Source: Sulfurimonas sp. (GTDB lineage Bacteria > Campylobacterota > Campylobacteria > Campylobacterales > Sulfurimonadaceae). From it: DNA of 64,000 bases. Position numbers and translations under genes: made by a program. Shown in pieces: positions 51,201-59,747 of the stretch (positions within the stretch are counted from its first letter, which is position 1; each line of letters starts with the position of its first letter). Where the stretch lies: NCBI RefSeq assembly GCF_041583195.1, contig NZ_JBFHGL010000005.1, positions 62,001 through 126,000 of the forward strand, in the 5' to 3' direction. A model generated the notes under the pieces. It was not told the origin of the DNA and did not search any database. It saw only the letters and a list, made by a program, of their open reading frames with translations.

Positions 51201-51629
51201 CTATTTACCTTTATATAGTGTTTTAACTTCTGCAAGGTTTTTCATAAACTCTTTCTTTTTAATATAACCTGCTGTTTGGAAAAAATCTTTTCCCGTTTTT
51301 GGATCTATAAAAAACACTCTAGGAGTCATAGACGTCTGAAACTCCTTTGGGAAAGTCTCAATATCAAACTTTTTATCTACTACTAAAGTAACGATGTTTT
51401 TGTCTAGATAACTCTTCACCTCTTGTGAACTTAGAGTCTTACGCTCAAACTTACGGCACCATGGGCAATAATCAGCTCCCAAAACCATCATAAGAGGTTT
51501 ATTTGTAGCTTTAGCCTTATTTAAAGCCGTTTTATAATCACGTTCAAACCCCTCACTCTTGGCATATTCATCTACATTTGCACCAAATAAACCTGCACAT
51601 ATCATTATTAATAAAAGTAACTTTTTCAT
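51201..51629 (-). CDS. periplasmic thioredoxin-fold protein (SoxW-like)
   Basis: About 142 residues with a signal peptide (KKLLLLIMICAGLFGA) and a thioredoxin domain with active site ADYCPWCRKFE (CPWC) and cis-Pro in SMTPRVFF. This belongs to the thioredoxin-like/SoxW group found near sulfur-oxidation and cytochrome genes in Campylobacterota; it likely keeps periplasmic cysteines or cysteine persulfides reduced. ATG 51629 is preferred; another ATG two codons upstream (51635) is possible. Divergent from the MerR-type regulator, which might control it. Confidence 0.85.
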   Translation of the reverse strand: MKKLLLLIMICAGLFGANVDEYAKSEGFERDYKTALNKAKATNKPLMMVLGADYCPWCRKFERKTLSSQEVKSYLDKNIVTLVVDKKFDIETFPKEFQTSMTPRVFFIDPKTGKDFFQTAGYIKKKEFMKNLAEVKTLYKGK

Positions 51630-51726
51630 AAACATCCATCTATTTAAATTTTAAAAACGTAAAGTTTAACTTAACGTTTAAAATTATAAGTTATAATTCT
51701 TATATAAATATTAAGAAGGTTTATAC

Positions 51727-52401
51727 TTGGCATACAAAATATCTGAACTGGTTGCACTGACAAACGTTCCCAAATCTACTATACTTTACTACATTAGAGA
51801 GGGTCTGCTTCCTGAAGCAAAAAAAATCAAATCTAATGTGCATAGATATAATGATGAACATTTAGAACTTATAAAATATATCAAATATATGCAAAATGAG
51901 ATCGGCAGCACAAATGAGCAGATCAAACTAGCACTTCAAAATAAAAATAAATCAATTTCCAGTTCTTTTACCATGCTTGCACCTTTGATGCAGACTTTAC
52001 TAAACATACCTGCAGGAAGTACACACTATACAAAAAATGAGTTTATAAATTTTTATGATTTTGACATTACTCTTGTAGATCAACTACTTGATGATGGAAT
52101 ATTATTACCTGTAAGTGAAGATGATTATACGGAAAAAGAAGCATCTATAATTAGAATGATAGAAAACTTTGCAGACGTAGGAATTGATTACGATCTGATT
52201 AAAAATTATGTCTCTCATGCAAAAGAATTAGCGGAGATTGAACAGCAAATGCAGTCAAAACTATGTGCTGTAAGAGATGATGAAAATTTTTCTACATTAT
52301 GGAAAATTATGTTTGATACATTGTTTAACGCTAAAGAATATATCTTTAGCCGTTATACATATAAAACTTTATATAAAACTATAAAAGATGAGATTTCTTA
52401 G
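51727..52401 (+). CDS. MerR-family transcriptional regulator
   Basis: 224 residues. N-terminal MerR helix-turn-helix (about 1-70: [41 protein letters not shown]) but without the cysteine metal site of classic MerR. The longer C-terminal helical domain (about 80-224) is unrelated to known ligand domains. The start is TTG with AAGAAGG upstream. Divergent from the periplasmic thioredoxin gene with a 91-base shared promoter region containing TTAACTTAACGTT-like repeats, a likely operator. Overlaps nrdB by 4 bases at the 3' ends. Confidence 0.82.
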   Translation: MAYKISELVALTNVPKSTILYYIREGLLPEAKKIKSNVHRYNDEHLELIKYIKYMQNEIGSTNEQIKLALQNKNKSISSSFTMLAPLMQTLLNIPAGSTHYTKNEFINFYDFDITLVDQLLDDGILLPVSEDDYTEKEASIIRMIENFADVGIDYDLIKNYVSHAKELAEIEQQMQSKLCAVRDDENFSTLWKIMFDTLFNAKEYIFSRYTYKTLYKTIKDEIS

Positions 52402-53420
52402 AAATCATCATCAAAAGAAAGTGATCCTTTTGAATAGTTACTTACAGTACCTTCAAAGAAATTAGTTTTTTGATCATTAAACTTAGCAAAGTCATCAACC
52501 CACTTGATTGGGTTTGATACATTGTATAATTTTTCAAATCCAACAGATTCCAGTCTATCATCAGCTAAATATTTAATATATTGTTCAACTATTTCATTTG
52601 TAAGACCTAGTATTTGACCTTGAGTTATATATTGACCCCATTTAATTTCAAGATCAACCGCTTCTTTAAACATCTCTATAACTTCATCTTTTAACTGCTG
52701 AGTAAATAGATCAGGTCTCTCTTTTCTAAGTGTATTTATAAGGTTTTTAAATAGCACTAAGTGAGTAACTTCATCTCTTTGGATAAAACGGATCATTTGA
52801 GCAGATCCTAGCATTTTTCCTGAACGTGCAAGCGTATATATATAAGTAAAACCGCTGTAAAAGTATATACCCTCTAAAATCTGATTTGCAAAACAAGCTT
52901 TTACAAAGTTGTGCTCTGTAGGTTCAAGCGATAATTTGTCATATGTACGGAAAATTGCGTCATTTTTAGTCTTAAGCATCATATCTTTACGCCATAGATC
53001 ATAGATCTCTTCAGAATTTGTAGAGATAGAATCAACCATAACCGCATAAGACTGTGAATGTAGAGCTTCTTCAAAAGACTGGCGAACAAGAATAAGGTTG
53101 ATCTCCGGTGATGTTACATACGGATTTACATTATCGATTAGATTATTAGTTTGCAGTGAATCCATAAAGATCAGTTGTGAAAGAGCCTTATCATAAGCGT
53201 CTTTTTCAGGAGCTGTAAGGTTTTTATAATCATTAACATCTTTAGTCATATCTACTTCTTTAGGGAACCAAGTGTTGTTTAACATAACTTCCCACAGATT
53301 ATAAGCCCATTGGTATTTAATATTATTAAGCTCAAAAATACCTGTCGGATTTCCGCCAAATATTCTTCTTTCGTTTACATTCTCTTTTGATTCAGGGTTA
53401 TATATTTTTTTTCTATCCAT
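52398..53420 (-). CDS. nrdB: ribonucleotide reductase class Ia beta subunit
   Basis: 340 residues. The radical centre is intact: D87 in FMDSLQTN, E118 and H121 with Y125 in [11 protein letters not shown] (EALHSQSY aligns with E. coli ETIHSRSY, Y122), and later EGIYFYSGF and DEVTHL ligands. The C-terminal SLSFDDDF is the tail that docks on NrdA. Class Ia enzymes need oxygen to build the tyrosyl radical. nrdA is not adjacent. Ribosome site AAGGAAACCTTGC. Overlaps the MerR gene by 4 bases at the 3' end. Confidence 0.94.
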   Translation of the reverse strand: MDRKKIYNPESKENVNERRIFGGNPTGIFELNNIKYQWAYNLWEVMLNNTWFPKEVDMTKDVNDYKNLTAPEKDAYDKALSQLIFMDSLQTNNLIDNVNPYVTSPEINLILVRQSFEEALHSQSYAVMVDSISTNSEEIYDLWRKDMMLKTKNDAIFRTYDKLSLEPTEHNFVKACFANQILEGIYFYSGFTYIYTLARSGKMLGSAQMIRFIQRDEVTHLVLFKNLINTLRKERPDLFTQQLKDEVIEMFKEAVDLEIKWGQYITQGQILGLTNEIVEQYIKYLADDRLESVGFEKLYNVSNPIKWVDDFAKFNDQKTNFFEGTVSNYSKGSLSFDDDF

Positions 53421-53645
53421 GCAAGGTTTCCTTATAACAAAATAGTTTTTGTTTTAATTCAAAGTTTATCATTATATCTCTCCAATTATTTGAATAAGCT
53501 TTACAAAATAAAAGTTAATCAACTAATCTATTTTGAGTGTCTAAATTTTGTACTTTTATATAAATTCTGCTAATATTGAGATATAATTTTTATGTTTTAT
53601 TACGTTGTATTGTTTTATCACAAAATTATCACAAAGGATGATGTT

Positions 53646-54740
53646 ATGGGCTTATTTGGGGAAAAAGGGGTACCTTTAAGAGAATACACTCTCTTAATAG
53701 ATGAAAAAAAAGCATTACAAAATGAGAACAAAGAACTTTTAGAAAAAATAAACACTCTAGAAGAACAAATTAAAAAGCAAGATTCTAAAGTTTCAGATAG
53801 CATTTCAGATAAACTTATGTCATCTCAAAACCTGCATTTAAAAGCAAATATAGTTGACGTTCAAAGTAATCTTGCCGAGTCTGTTGAATCATCTAAACTA
53901 AGTGTAGGTAGATCTGAGGAGCTTGTTCAAAACATAACAAACGTATCAAATAAAACAAAAGAGATAGTATCAACTCTTGATCAGTTAAATGAGTTATCTG
54001 ATGAATCTGTACATACAGTTGAAGGATTATCTTCTAGAACTGAAGAGATCACAGGTATATTAACACTTATTAAAGATATATCTGATCAAACTAATCTTCT
54101 AGCCTTAAATGCTGCGATCGAAGCAGCTCGTGCAGGTGAACACGGTCGTGGATTTGCCGTAGTTGCAGATGAAGTACGTAAACTTGCAGACAGAACAGAT
54201 AAAGCAGTTTCTGAGATTAACATATCACTTCAGTCAATGAAACAGGATGTTGATAGCATGAGCGAACAATTTAAGCATGTTCAAAACGGAGTAAACGGAT
54301 CAAACCAACTTATAAGTGAACTAGATGAATCACTTCAAGAAAACTCTGCTGAAATAGAATCAACTTTCAAAGATATGCACTATACAACAGATAGAGTATT
54401 TATGTCTTTAGCAAAACTAGATCATATTTTATGGAAAGTAAATACTTACTATTCAGCTACAACAAGAGAAGAACAGTTCAAATTTGTAGATCATCACAAT
54501 TGCCGCTTAGGTAAATGGTATGAAGAGGGTGATGGAAAAACAAATTTCGCACATACTGAACATTATAAAGAATTGGAAGCTCCTCATGCCATTGTCCATA
54601 ATGGTACCCACAAAGTATTTGATCTAATTGCTCAGGAAAATCCAGATACCAACAAACTAAAAGCTGCTTTTGATGAGATGGAGAAAGGTAGTGACGAGGT
54701 ATTTAAAATACTTGATAAAATTCTTCATGATAAAGATTAA
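53646..54740 (+). CDS. soluble methyl-accepting chemotaxis protein with CZB domain
   Basis: About 364 residues, no membrane helix. A coiled-coil N terminus (about 15-60), the chemoreceptor signalling region (about 65-250) with hairpin tip [20 protein letters not shown], and a C-terminal CZB domain (about 270-364; His and Cys ligands in [12 protein letters not shown] and [16 protein letters not shown]) that binds zinc in TlpD-like proteins. TlpD-type receptors sense oxidative or pH stress via zinc release. Start at ATG 53646 with AAAGGATGATGTT; an upstream in-frame ATG (53592) would add 18 hydrophobic residues but lacks a ribosome site. Confidence 0.9.
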   Translation: MGLFGEKGVPLREYTLLIDEKKALQNENKELLEKINTLEEQIKKQDSKVSDSISDKLMSSQNLHLKANIVDVQSNLAESVESSKLSVGRSEELVQNITNVSNKTKEIVSTLDQLNELSDESVHTVEGLSSRTEEITGILTLIKDISDQTNLLALNAAIEAARAGEHGRGFAVVADEVRKLADRTDKAVSEINISLQSMKQDVDSMSEQFKHVQNGVNGSNQLISELDESLQENSAEIESTFKDMHYTTDRVFMSLAKLDHILWKVNTYYSATTREEQFKFVDHHNCRLGKWYEEGDGKTNFAHTEHYKELEAPHAIVHNGTHKVFDLIAQENPDTNKLKAAFDEMEKGSDEVFKILDKILHDKD

Positions 54741-54811
54741 ATAAACTAATAATTTTTTATTTAAAACTTTCATACTAAAATAATCCCTCATATATTTAAA
54801 AAGGAGACGGT

Positions 54812-55732
54812 ATGAAAGTTATAATATTTTTCATACTGCTATTTACTACAATGCAAGCAATAGATTTAAAACCTTACCAACAAAAAGCTGATTCACTGAG
54901 TGAACTTGAATACAATGTAATTGTCAACAAAGCAACTGAACATCCATATACAGGGCTTTATCTAGATAATAAAAAACACGGTATCTACAAATGTAAACTA
55001 TGCGGTACACCTCTGTACAAATCAGATGACAAGTTCAATTCAAACTGCGGCTGGCCTAGTTTTGATGATGAAATTGAAGGCGCTGTTAAACGTGTACCAG
55101 ATGCTGATGGCAGACGTGTAGAGATCGTTTGTGCAAAATGCGGCGGACACTTAGGACATGTATTTGAAGGTGAGAATTTTACAAGAAAAAATACACGCCA
55201 CTGTGTAAACTCAGTCTCTATAGACTTTGAAGAAACACAAGCTGATCCAAATATGGCAAAAGCATACTTTGCAGGTGGATGTTTCTGGGGCGTTGAGTAT
55301 TATATGCAACAGATCGAAGGTGTAAAAGAGGTGATCTCTGGTTTTATGGGTGGACATGTAAAAAACCCAACTTACTATGAGGTTGTAAGGACTGATACAG
55401 GGCACTTGGAGACTGTTGAAGTTATATATGACAAATCAAAAGTATCTTACAAACAGTTAGCCAAGACTTTCTTTGAGATCCATGACCCTACTCAAGAAAA
55501 CGGTCAGGGACCAGACATTGGTGCACAGTATTTATCAGCTATATTTGTAAATAACGATCGCGAGCGTGAGACTATAAATGAGCTGATCAAAGAATTGAAA
55601 TCAAAAGGTTACGATGTAGTTACAATGGTAAAAGATGCGGACGAGTTTTATCAGGCTGATGAATCACACCAGAACTATTACAATAAAAAAGGCTCACTAC
55701 CTTATTGTCACGGATATGTTAAAAGGTTTTGA
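54812..55732 (+). CDS. msrB: MsrB-MsrA fused methionine sulfoxide reductase, secreted
   Basis: 306 residues: signal peptide (after TMQA), MsrB domain (about 20-140) with structural Zn cysteines C61, C64, C107, C110 and catalytic C131 in RHCVNS, then MsrA (about 148-306) with catalytic C157 in GGCFWG. MsrB reduces R- and MsrA S-methionine sulfoxide; fused forms repair both in the envelope. The order MsrB-MsrA is the reverse of the gonococcal PilB fusion. Ribosome site AAGGAGACGGT. A long inverted repeat begins at the stop codon. Confidence 0.93.
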   Translation: MKVIIFFILLFTTMQAIDLKPYQQKADSLSELEYNVIVNKATEHPYTGLYLDNKKHGIYKCKLCGTPLYKSDDKFNSNCGWPSFDDEIEGAVKRVPDADGRRVEIVCAKCGGHLGHVFEGENFTRKNTRHCVNSVSIDFEETQADPNMAKAYFAGGCFWGVEYYMQQIEGVKEVISGFMGGHVKNPTYYEVVRTDTGHLETVEVIYDKSKVSYKQLAKTFFEIHDPTQENGQGPDIGAQYLSAIFVNNDRERETINELIKELKSKGYDVVTMVKDADEFYQADESHQNYYNKKGSLPYCHGYVKRF

Positions 55733-55809
55733 CCAAAGTCTGTAATTTCTGGAGCTCGTATTTTGAAAAAAATATGAAGCCCGAGAAATTACCATAGAGA
55801 GACTTTGGT
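55732..55809. repeat. 78-base imperfect inverted repeat (cruciform)
   Basis: Outer arms ACCAAAGTCT/AGACTTTGGT (10 bp), then GTAATTTCT/AGAAATTAC (9 bp), with a 7-base one-sided bulge (CATAGAG) on the right between them, and a further AT-rich inner stem. It overlaps the msrBA stop. It is far longer than ordinary terminators here and lacks a T-run. Structure resembles a cassette-type attC fold in size, but R-box motifs are absent. Role unknown; it may terminate msrBA. Confidence 0.55.
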
Positions 55810-55826
55810 TACACCCTAGGGTGTAA
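55809..55826. repeat. 18-bp perfect palindrome
   Basis: TTACACCCTAGGGTGTAA, perfectly self-complementary, just beyond the cruciform. The first bases GTTACACC also begin the typA hairpin at 57769. Possible operator or terminator; no function shown. Confidence 0.5.
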
Positions 55827-55852
55827 TCTTTGAAACTACTAGAGTTTTAGAA

Positions 55853-55921
55853 ATTTAACGTTTAAGTTGAGAAATAAATTGGCCGCAGGGTAATTTATTT
55901 CTCTCTAAAATTTTGTTAAAT
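55853..55921 (-). mobile_element. integron attC-like recombination site
   Basis: On the minus strand the site runs from R'' ATTTAAC (55921-55915) to R' GTTAAAT (55859-55853), which fit RYYYAAC and GTTRRRY and are perfect complements. Between them are 11- and 9-base spacers, a perfect 12-bp inner stem (AATTTATTTCTC and GAGAAATAAATT read on the plus strand, 55892-55903 and 55869-55880) and an 11-base terminal spacer. The 69-bp length is canonical. The stop codon of the preceding gene ends 1 base before R''. The integrase would cut between G and TT of R'. Confidence 0.75.
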
Positions 55922-55922
55922 G

Positions 55923-56840
55923 CTACACAAAAACAGAACTATACACATACCATCCACCAAGTGCAGCTAATATTAATGAAACGATTGCTCCCCCTATAGG
56001 AGACTCGCTAGTTAACATTGCACTGACTTCAGAAATCAGTTTTTTCGTTTCTATATCATTTAATCTATCTATACCACTTGGAATAGATTCTTTTAGCCTT
56101 TTTCGTTTTACAGTCGTTAGCATAGAAAGATCAAGATCAATATATGAAAATATAACTTCTATAGATTCTCCTTTGTGCAATGGAGTTTCACCACGTTTTA
56201 TTGCTAATAACTGCTTCTTTAATTTTGGAGCCTCCCATAGAAGTGCAAAGAAAACTAGTAGAAATAACATTGAAAATATACCAACAAGATATACTAAGAA
56301 TCCAACATTTCCGTTTATTGTTACTTGTTCTTCCGCTTTCATTGTTTTTAAGTCTCTTACATTTTTAATTCTTGCAGAAGAAATAAATTCTGGGTCTTTA
56401 ACATCTGAAAGGATTGAAAATACTATTAGATCTCCTGGATTTAATAGTTTAAACTCTAGTGAAATAGACTTTTCATCAATAACAATATTTTTATCTATAT
56501 TCTCAGGGCTACTTTTTACTATTTCAGCTTCAAGAATATTTCCCTCTTTTAGAGTAATTTTTGGATTAGAAATTAACTCATCAACAGTTACAGCTTTTCT
56601 TCCAGTATTCTTGATTTCAAAAGATGTTTTTGATAATGAATCAACCTGTCTTCCTCCATAAAGAATTTGTAATTTCTCTACATTACTTTTTTTCTCTACA
56701 ATTGTTGCAGTCCTATCTATAGTTAACGTAACTTCAGCAGAAGAATTCCATAAATCCCATGCAATTGGAATAATTACACCTAGTAAGGCTATAAATAATC
56801 CCATGATTGTTAATGAAATTCCATTATTTGTTTTTGCCAT
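55923..56840 (-). CDS. cassette-encoded membrane protein, function unknown
   Basis: 305 residues: an N-terminal helix (about 8-30), a beta-rich extracytoplasmic domain (about 35-175) with an Ig-like pattern FEIKNTGRKAVTVDE, a second helix (about 178-202), a basic cytoplasmic region (205-280) and a C-terminal helix (about 285-303). No family recognised. It fills a 1006-bp unit bounded by an attC-like site at its 3' end and an identical half site before its 5' end, as in an integron gene cassette. Its ribosome site is weak (GATGGACTAAAAAG). Cassette proteins are often of unknown, niche-specific function. Confidence 0.8.
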   Translation of the reverse strand: MAKTNNGISLTIMGLFIALLGVIIPIAWDLWNSSAEVTLTIDRTATIVEKKSNVEKLQILYGGRQVDSLSKTSFEIKNTGRKAVTVDELISNPKITLKEGNILEAEIVKSSPENIDKNIVIDEKSISLEFKLLNPGDLIVFSILSDVKDPEFISSARIKNVRDLKTMKAEEQVTINGNVGFLVYLVGIFSMLFLLVFFALLWEAPKLKKQLLAIKRGETPLHKGESIEVIFSYIDLDLSMLTTVKRKRLKESIPSGIDRLNDIETKKLISEVSAMLTSESPIGGAIVSLILAALGGWYVYSSVFV

Positions 56841-56858
56841 CTTTTTAGTCCATCTTTT

Positions 56859-56894
56859 ATTTAACGTTTAAGTTGAGAAATATTTGTTATATAC
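56859..56894 (-). mobile_element. collapsed attC-like half site
   Basis: The 24 bases at 56859-56882 are identical to 55853-55876, the R' half of the attC-like site (same GTTAAAT box and start of the inner stem). The left half is missing: only ATATAAC (56892-56886), close to RYYYAAC, stands about 34 bases before R'. Loss of the central hairpin by deletion would explain this. It marks the 5' border of the cassette. Confidence 0.6.
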
Positions 56895-57026
56895 TTAGTC
56901 TTCTTCTTGAGTTGGTTGCTCTAAATAAGACTCATCGCTTTCCATAGTTATTGTTAGTTCTGGTGCATCCACTTCTGGCGGGACTTCTTCTTGATTATCA
57001 TCTTCATTTTTATATTCTTCACTCAT
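56895..57026 (-). CDS. small acidic protein, 43 residues, in the accessory island
   Basis: ATG 57026 lies one base after the TGA of the 57028 gene and is preceded by GGAG with 8-base spacing, so it is coupled to that gene. The peptide starts MSEEYKNEDDNQEEVPPEV and is strongly acidic throughout (about 17 Asp/Glu, almost no basic residue), without predicted structure. It ends just before the collapsed attC. Too short for family assignment. It may be a partner or antidote-like companion of the adjacent membrane protein; that is inference. Confidence 0.6.
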   Translation of the reverse strand: MSEEYKNEDDNQEEVPPEVDAPELTITMESDESYLEQPTQEED

Positions 57027-57027
57027 A

Positions 57028-57543
57028 TCATTTACTCCATTCTAAAATTAATATTAACACAATTGATATAGATAATGTCCAAATAGTACCACTAATATCA
57101 GTATATGCTTTTTGCACAAAATCTAATTTCTTACTATAGTTTTCTTCAACTTTTTTTATTGCTTCAGAATACCTTTTACTTAGTCCAAGGTAGACTGTTT
57201 CTTTTGTATTTTTTTTAAAATACGATATTATCTTATCATCAGATGGCATTTTTACAATATCTGAAAGTTTAATAGCTCTAAAAACTAAACTCCATGAAGA
57301 TAAAAAGCAAATAAAAGTAATAGCAACAGATAGTATTATTAACCATTCTAATAAATTATTAGGTGGAATTATTCCTTCAATAATTTGTCTGATTAAAAAT
57401 AAATAAGCACCCAAAGCAAATGTAATAGCACTTAAATATTTTAATGCTTTTTCTTCAAGGCGTCTATACCTATTAACTTCTTCATCAAATTGGTTCTTTT
57501 GATATTCAAAAAGAAGTTTATATTTTTCACTATCAACACTCAT
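57028..57543 (-). CDS. three-helix membrane protein, SLATT-like layout
   Basis: 171 residues: a charged amphipathic N terminus (about 1-33, with NRYRRLEEKALKYL), two close membrane helices (about 34-55 and 66-88), a cytoplasmic middle (90-145) rich in Lys/Glu, and a C-terminal helix (about 150-168). This layout resembles SLATT-type and related pore-forming or effector proteins found in conflict systems, but I recognise no defining motif. Ribosome site AAAGGGACATTTAT and a TATAAT (57585-57590) lie upstream. It sits in the integron-like island with a coupled 43-residue acidic peptide. Confidence 0.7.
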   Translation of the reverse strand: MSVDSEKYKLLFEYQKNQFDEEVNRYRRLEEKALKYLSAITFALGAYLFLIRQIIEGIIPPNNLLEWLIILSVAITFICFLSSWSLVFRAIKLSDIVKMPSDDKIISYFKKNTKETVYLGLSKRYSEAIKKVEENYSKKLDFVQKAYTDISGTIWTLSISIVLILILEWSK

Positions 57544-57573
57544 ATAAATGTCCCTTTTAGTATATAATTATTT

Positions 57574-57580
57574 ATTCAAC
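57574..57580 (-). mobile_element. possible GTTRRRY core at the outer edge of the island
   Basis: Minus-strand GTTGAAT fits the R' box (GTTRRRY) and lies 31 bases before the 57028-57543 gene, where the leading border of a first cassette or an attI-type core would be. A TATAAT box (57585-57590) directly precedes it. No matching hairpin partner is convincing upstream. A single 7-base motif is weak evidence. Confidence 0.3.
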
Positions 57581-57584
57581 GAAC

Positions 57585-57590
57585 ATTATA
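57585..57590 (-). promoter_or_regulatory. -10 box driving the island genes
   Basis: Perfect TATAAT on the minus strand about 42 bases before ATG 57543. A start site near 57578 would lie at the GTTGAAT core, so the cassette genes seem to have their own promoter at the island edge. Confidence 0.45.
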
Positions 57591-57768
57591 TATAGATTAG
57601 CTTGATATTATATAAATATATGAACACTAAAAATGTTAATTTAAATTATGTTTTCATTGCAATGTAGCATGTTTTGGCCAAAAAGCATAAAATCTTTAAA
57701 ATACCAATGTACATTTTGTCATTTAATTTTTTAGAAGTGTATGATGAAAAAAGAGATGAGTTTAGTTA

Positions 57769-57792
57769 GTTACACCTCGAAAGAGGTGCAAC
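57769..57792 (-). terminator. typA terminator
   Basis: Minus strand GTTGCACCTC-TTTC-GAGGTGTAAC: a 10-bp stem with one G-T pair, 19 bases after the typA stop. No T-run follows. Begins with the same GTTACACC (plus strand) as the palindrome at 55809. Confidence 0.6.
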
Positions 57793-57810
57793 TAGTTTGT
57801 AGTATAAAAA

Positions 57811-59613
57811 CTATTTTCTAGAAGCGCGTTTACGCTCAGTTTCAGTAAGGAATTTTTTACGAATACGAATATTCTCAGGAGTAATCTCAAGAAGTTCATC
57901 ATCCTCGATCCACTCTAGTGCACGCTCTAAAGACATGTCACGTGGTGGAACAAGTTTAATAGCATCATCAGCACCAGATGAACGAACGTTCGATTGTTGC
58001 TTACCTTTGATCGGGTTAACAGTTAAGTCATTGCTTTTTGCGTGCTCACCGATAATCATACCCTCATAAACTTTTGTCTGAGGTTTTACATACATAACAC
58101 CACGTGCTTGTAAGTTAAAGATTGAGTATGCTACTGCTTCACCGTTTTCACTTGAAATTAAAGCACCATATTGGCGAGATTCAACTTCACCGCTGAATGG
58201 ACGGTATTCGATGAATGAGTGGTTCATTACACCTTCACCTTTAGTGTCAGTTAAGAACTGTCCACGGAAACCGATTAATGAACGAGCAGGGATCTCAAAC
58301 TCTATACGTTGGAAACCTTGACCCATTGGAACCATTGATTTCATCTCAGCTTTACGCTTACCAAGACGCTCGATAACTGTACCGCCTAGATCTTCAGGAA
58401 CGTCAATTACTAAGTGCTCAAACGGCTCACATTTAACGCCTTCGATCTCTTTTCTGATAACCTCTGGACGAGAAATACCAAACTCAAAACCTTCACGACG
58501 CATATTCTCAGCAAGAACAGTAATTTGAAGCTCACCACGACCTGAAACTTTAAATTTACCCTCACCAACAACTTCATATTTCATAGCAACGTTAGTGTTC
58601 ATCTCAGAATCAAGTCTGTCTTTGATCTTGTTAGATGTAACGTGTTTACCCTCTTGACCTGCAAGTGGAGAATCGTTAACTGAGAATACAACTGTTAAAG
58701 TTGGCTCTTCAATGTGCATTGGATCAAGTGCTACAGGATTAACAGGATCACAAATAGTGTCACCAACGTCAATAGTCTCTAAACCAGCCATAGCAACGAT
58801 ATCACCAGCTTCAGCCTCTTCAATCTCCATACGGTTAAGACCGTGGAAACCAATAAGCTTAGTGATACGACCTTTTACAAACTCACCATCAGCTTTTGCA
58901 AGAACAACATTATCACCTTTTTTGATAGTACCGTTGAAAATACGGCTAATACCGATCTTACCAACATAGTTATCATAGTCAAGTGTAAATACCTGTGCTT
59001 GAGCAGGGTTATCTTTACTACCTTCTGGTTCAGGGATATGCTCTAAAATAGTTTCGAAGATACATTGGAAATCTCCACCCTCTTCATCCATATCTAATTT
59101 TGCAATACCATCACGAGCAGCAGCATAGATAACAGGGAAGTCTTGTTGATCATCAGTTGCATCCATATCTGCAAAAAGGTCAAACATCTCATCAACAACA
59201 CGATCTGGATCAGCTGAAGGTTTATCTATCTTATTGATAACAACGATAGGTTTTTTACCCATCGATAACATTTTCTTAACAACGAATTTTGTTTGCGGCA
59301 TAACACCTTCGTATGCATCCACTAACACTAACACACCATCAACCATTTTTAATACACGCTCAACCTCACCACCAAAATCGGCGTGACCCGGAGTGTCAAT
59401 AATGTTGATCTTGTGATCTTTATAACGAATAGCAGTATTTTTTGAAAGAATCGTAATACCACGCTCTTTTTCTAAATCATTACTATCCATAGCACGTTCA
59501 TCATGTTGCTCATGATCACCAAATGTTCCAGACTGCTCTAACAGTCCATCAACCAATGTAGTTTTTCCATGGTCAACGTGTGCGATAACAGCAATATTTC
59601 TAATCTTTTGCAT
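57811..59613 (-). CDS. typA: translational GTPase TypA/BipA
   Basis: 600 residues, normal for TypA. G motifs: G1 [11 protein letters not shown]2 ERGITI, G3 [11 protein letters not shown]4 NKIDKPSAD. Domains II and III follow and the C terminus carries the TypA-specific region ([19 protein letters not shown]). TypA is an EF-G-like GTPase aiding ribosome assembly and stress growth. The upstream TATAAT and ribosome site CAGGAACTTTGC are clear. A hairpin follows the stop. Confidence 0.96.
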   Translation of the reverse strand: MQKIRNIAVIAHVDHGKTTLVDGLLEQSGTFGDHEQHDERAMDSNDLEKERGITILSKNTAIRYKDHKINIIDTPGHADFGGEVERVLKMVDGVLVLVDAYEGVMPQTKFVVKKMLSMGKKPIVVINKIDKPSADPDRVVDEMFDLFADMDATDDQQDFPVIYAAARDGIAKLDMDEEGGDFQCIFETILEHIPEPEGSKDNPAQAQVFTLDYDNYVGKIGISRIFNGTIKKGDNVVLAKADGEFVKGRITKLIGFHGLNRMEIEEAEAGDIVAMAGLETIDVGDTICDPVNPVALDPMHIEEPTLTVVFSVNDSPLAGQEGKHVTSNKIKDRLDSEMNTNVAMKYEVVGEGKFKVSGRGELQITVLAENMRREGFEFGISRPEVIRKEIEGVKCEPFEHLVIDVPEDLGGTVIERLGKRKAEMKSMVPMGQGFQRIEFEIPARSLIGFRGQFLTDTKGEGVMNHSFIEYRPFSGEVESRQYGALISSENGEAVAYSIFNLQARGVMYVKPQTKVYEGMIIGEHAKSNDLTVNPIKGKQQSNVRSSGADDAIKLVPPRDMSLERALEWIEDDELLEITPENIRIRKKFLTETERKRASRK

Positions 59614-59747
59614 TGCAAAGTTCCTGAGATAAATTTTTCGCGATTATACCCAAATAAATGTTATATTCTTGTAAAACTAATGGTATAATTGTTGAATATT
59701 AAGGAAAAATAAATATAACTCTAAAAATATTATTTTTCAGCTAAAAA

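Noticed and set aside
55732-55809. The long cruciform after msrBA as an attC site
   Set aside because: No GTTRRRY/RYYYAAC pair in either orientation (GTTACAC has a mismatch and no complement), so it is listed as an inverted repeat only.
56859-56882. The 24-bp direct repeat as a transposon target duplication or phage att site
   Set aside because: Too long for a transposon duplication, no transposase or integrase between the copies, and one copy is part of a complete attC-like hairpin, which explains the repeat better.
57574-57641. A second full attC between GTTGAAT (57574-57580) and AATTAAC (57641-57635)
   Set aside because: The two boxes agree at only 5 of 7 positions as complements and the inner sequence gives only weak AT pairing, so I report only the single GTTRRRY core at low confidence.
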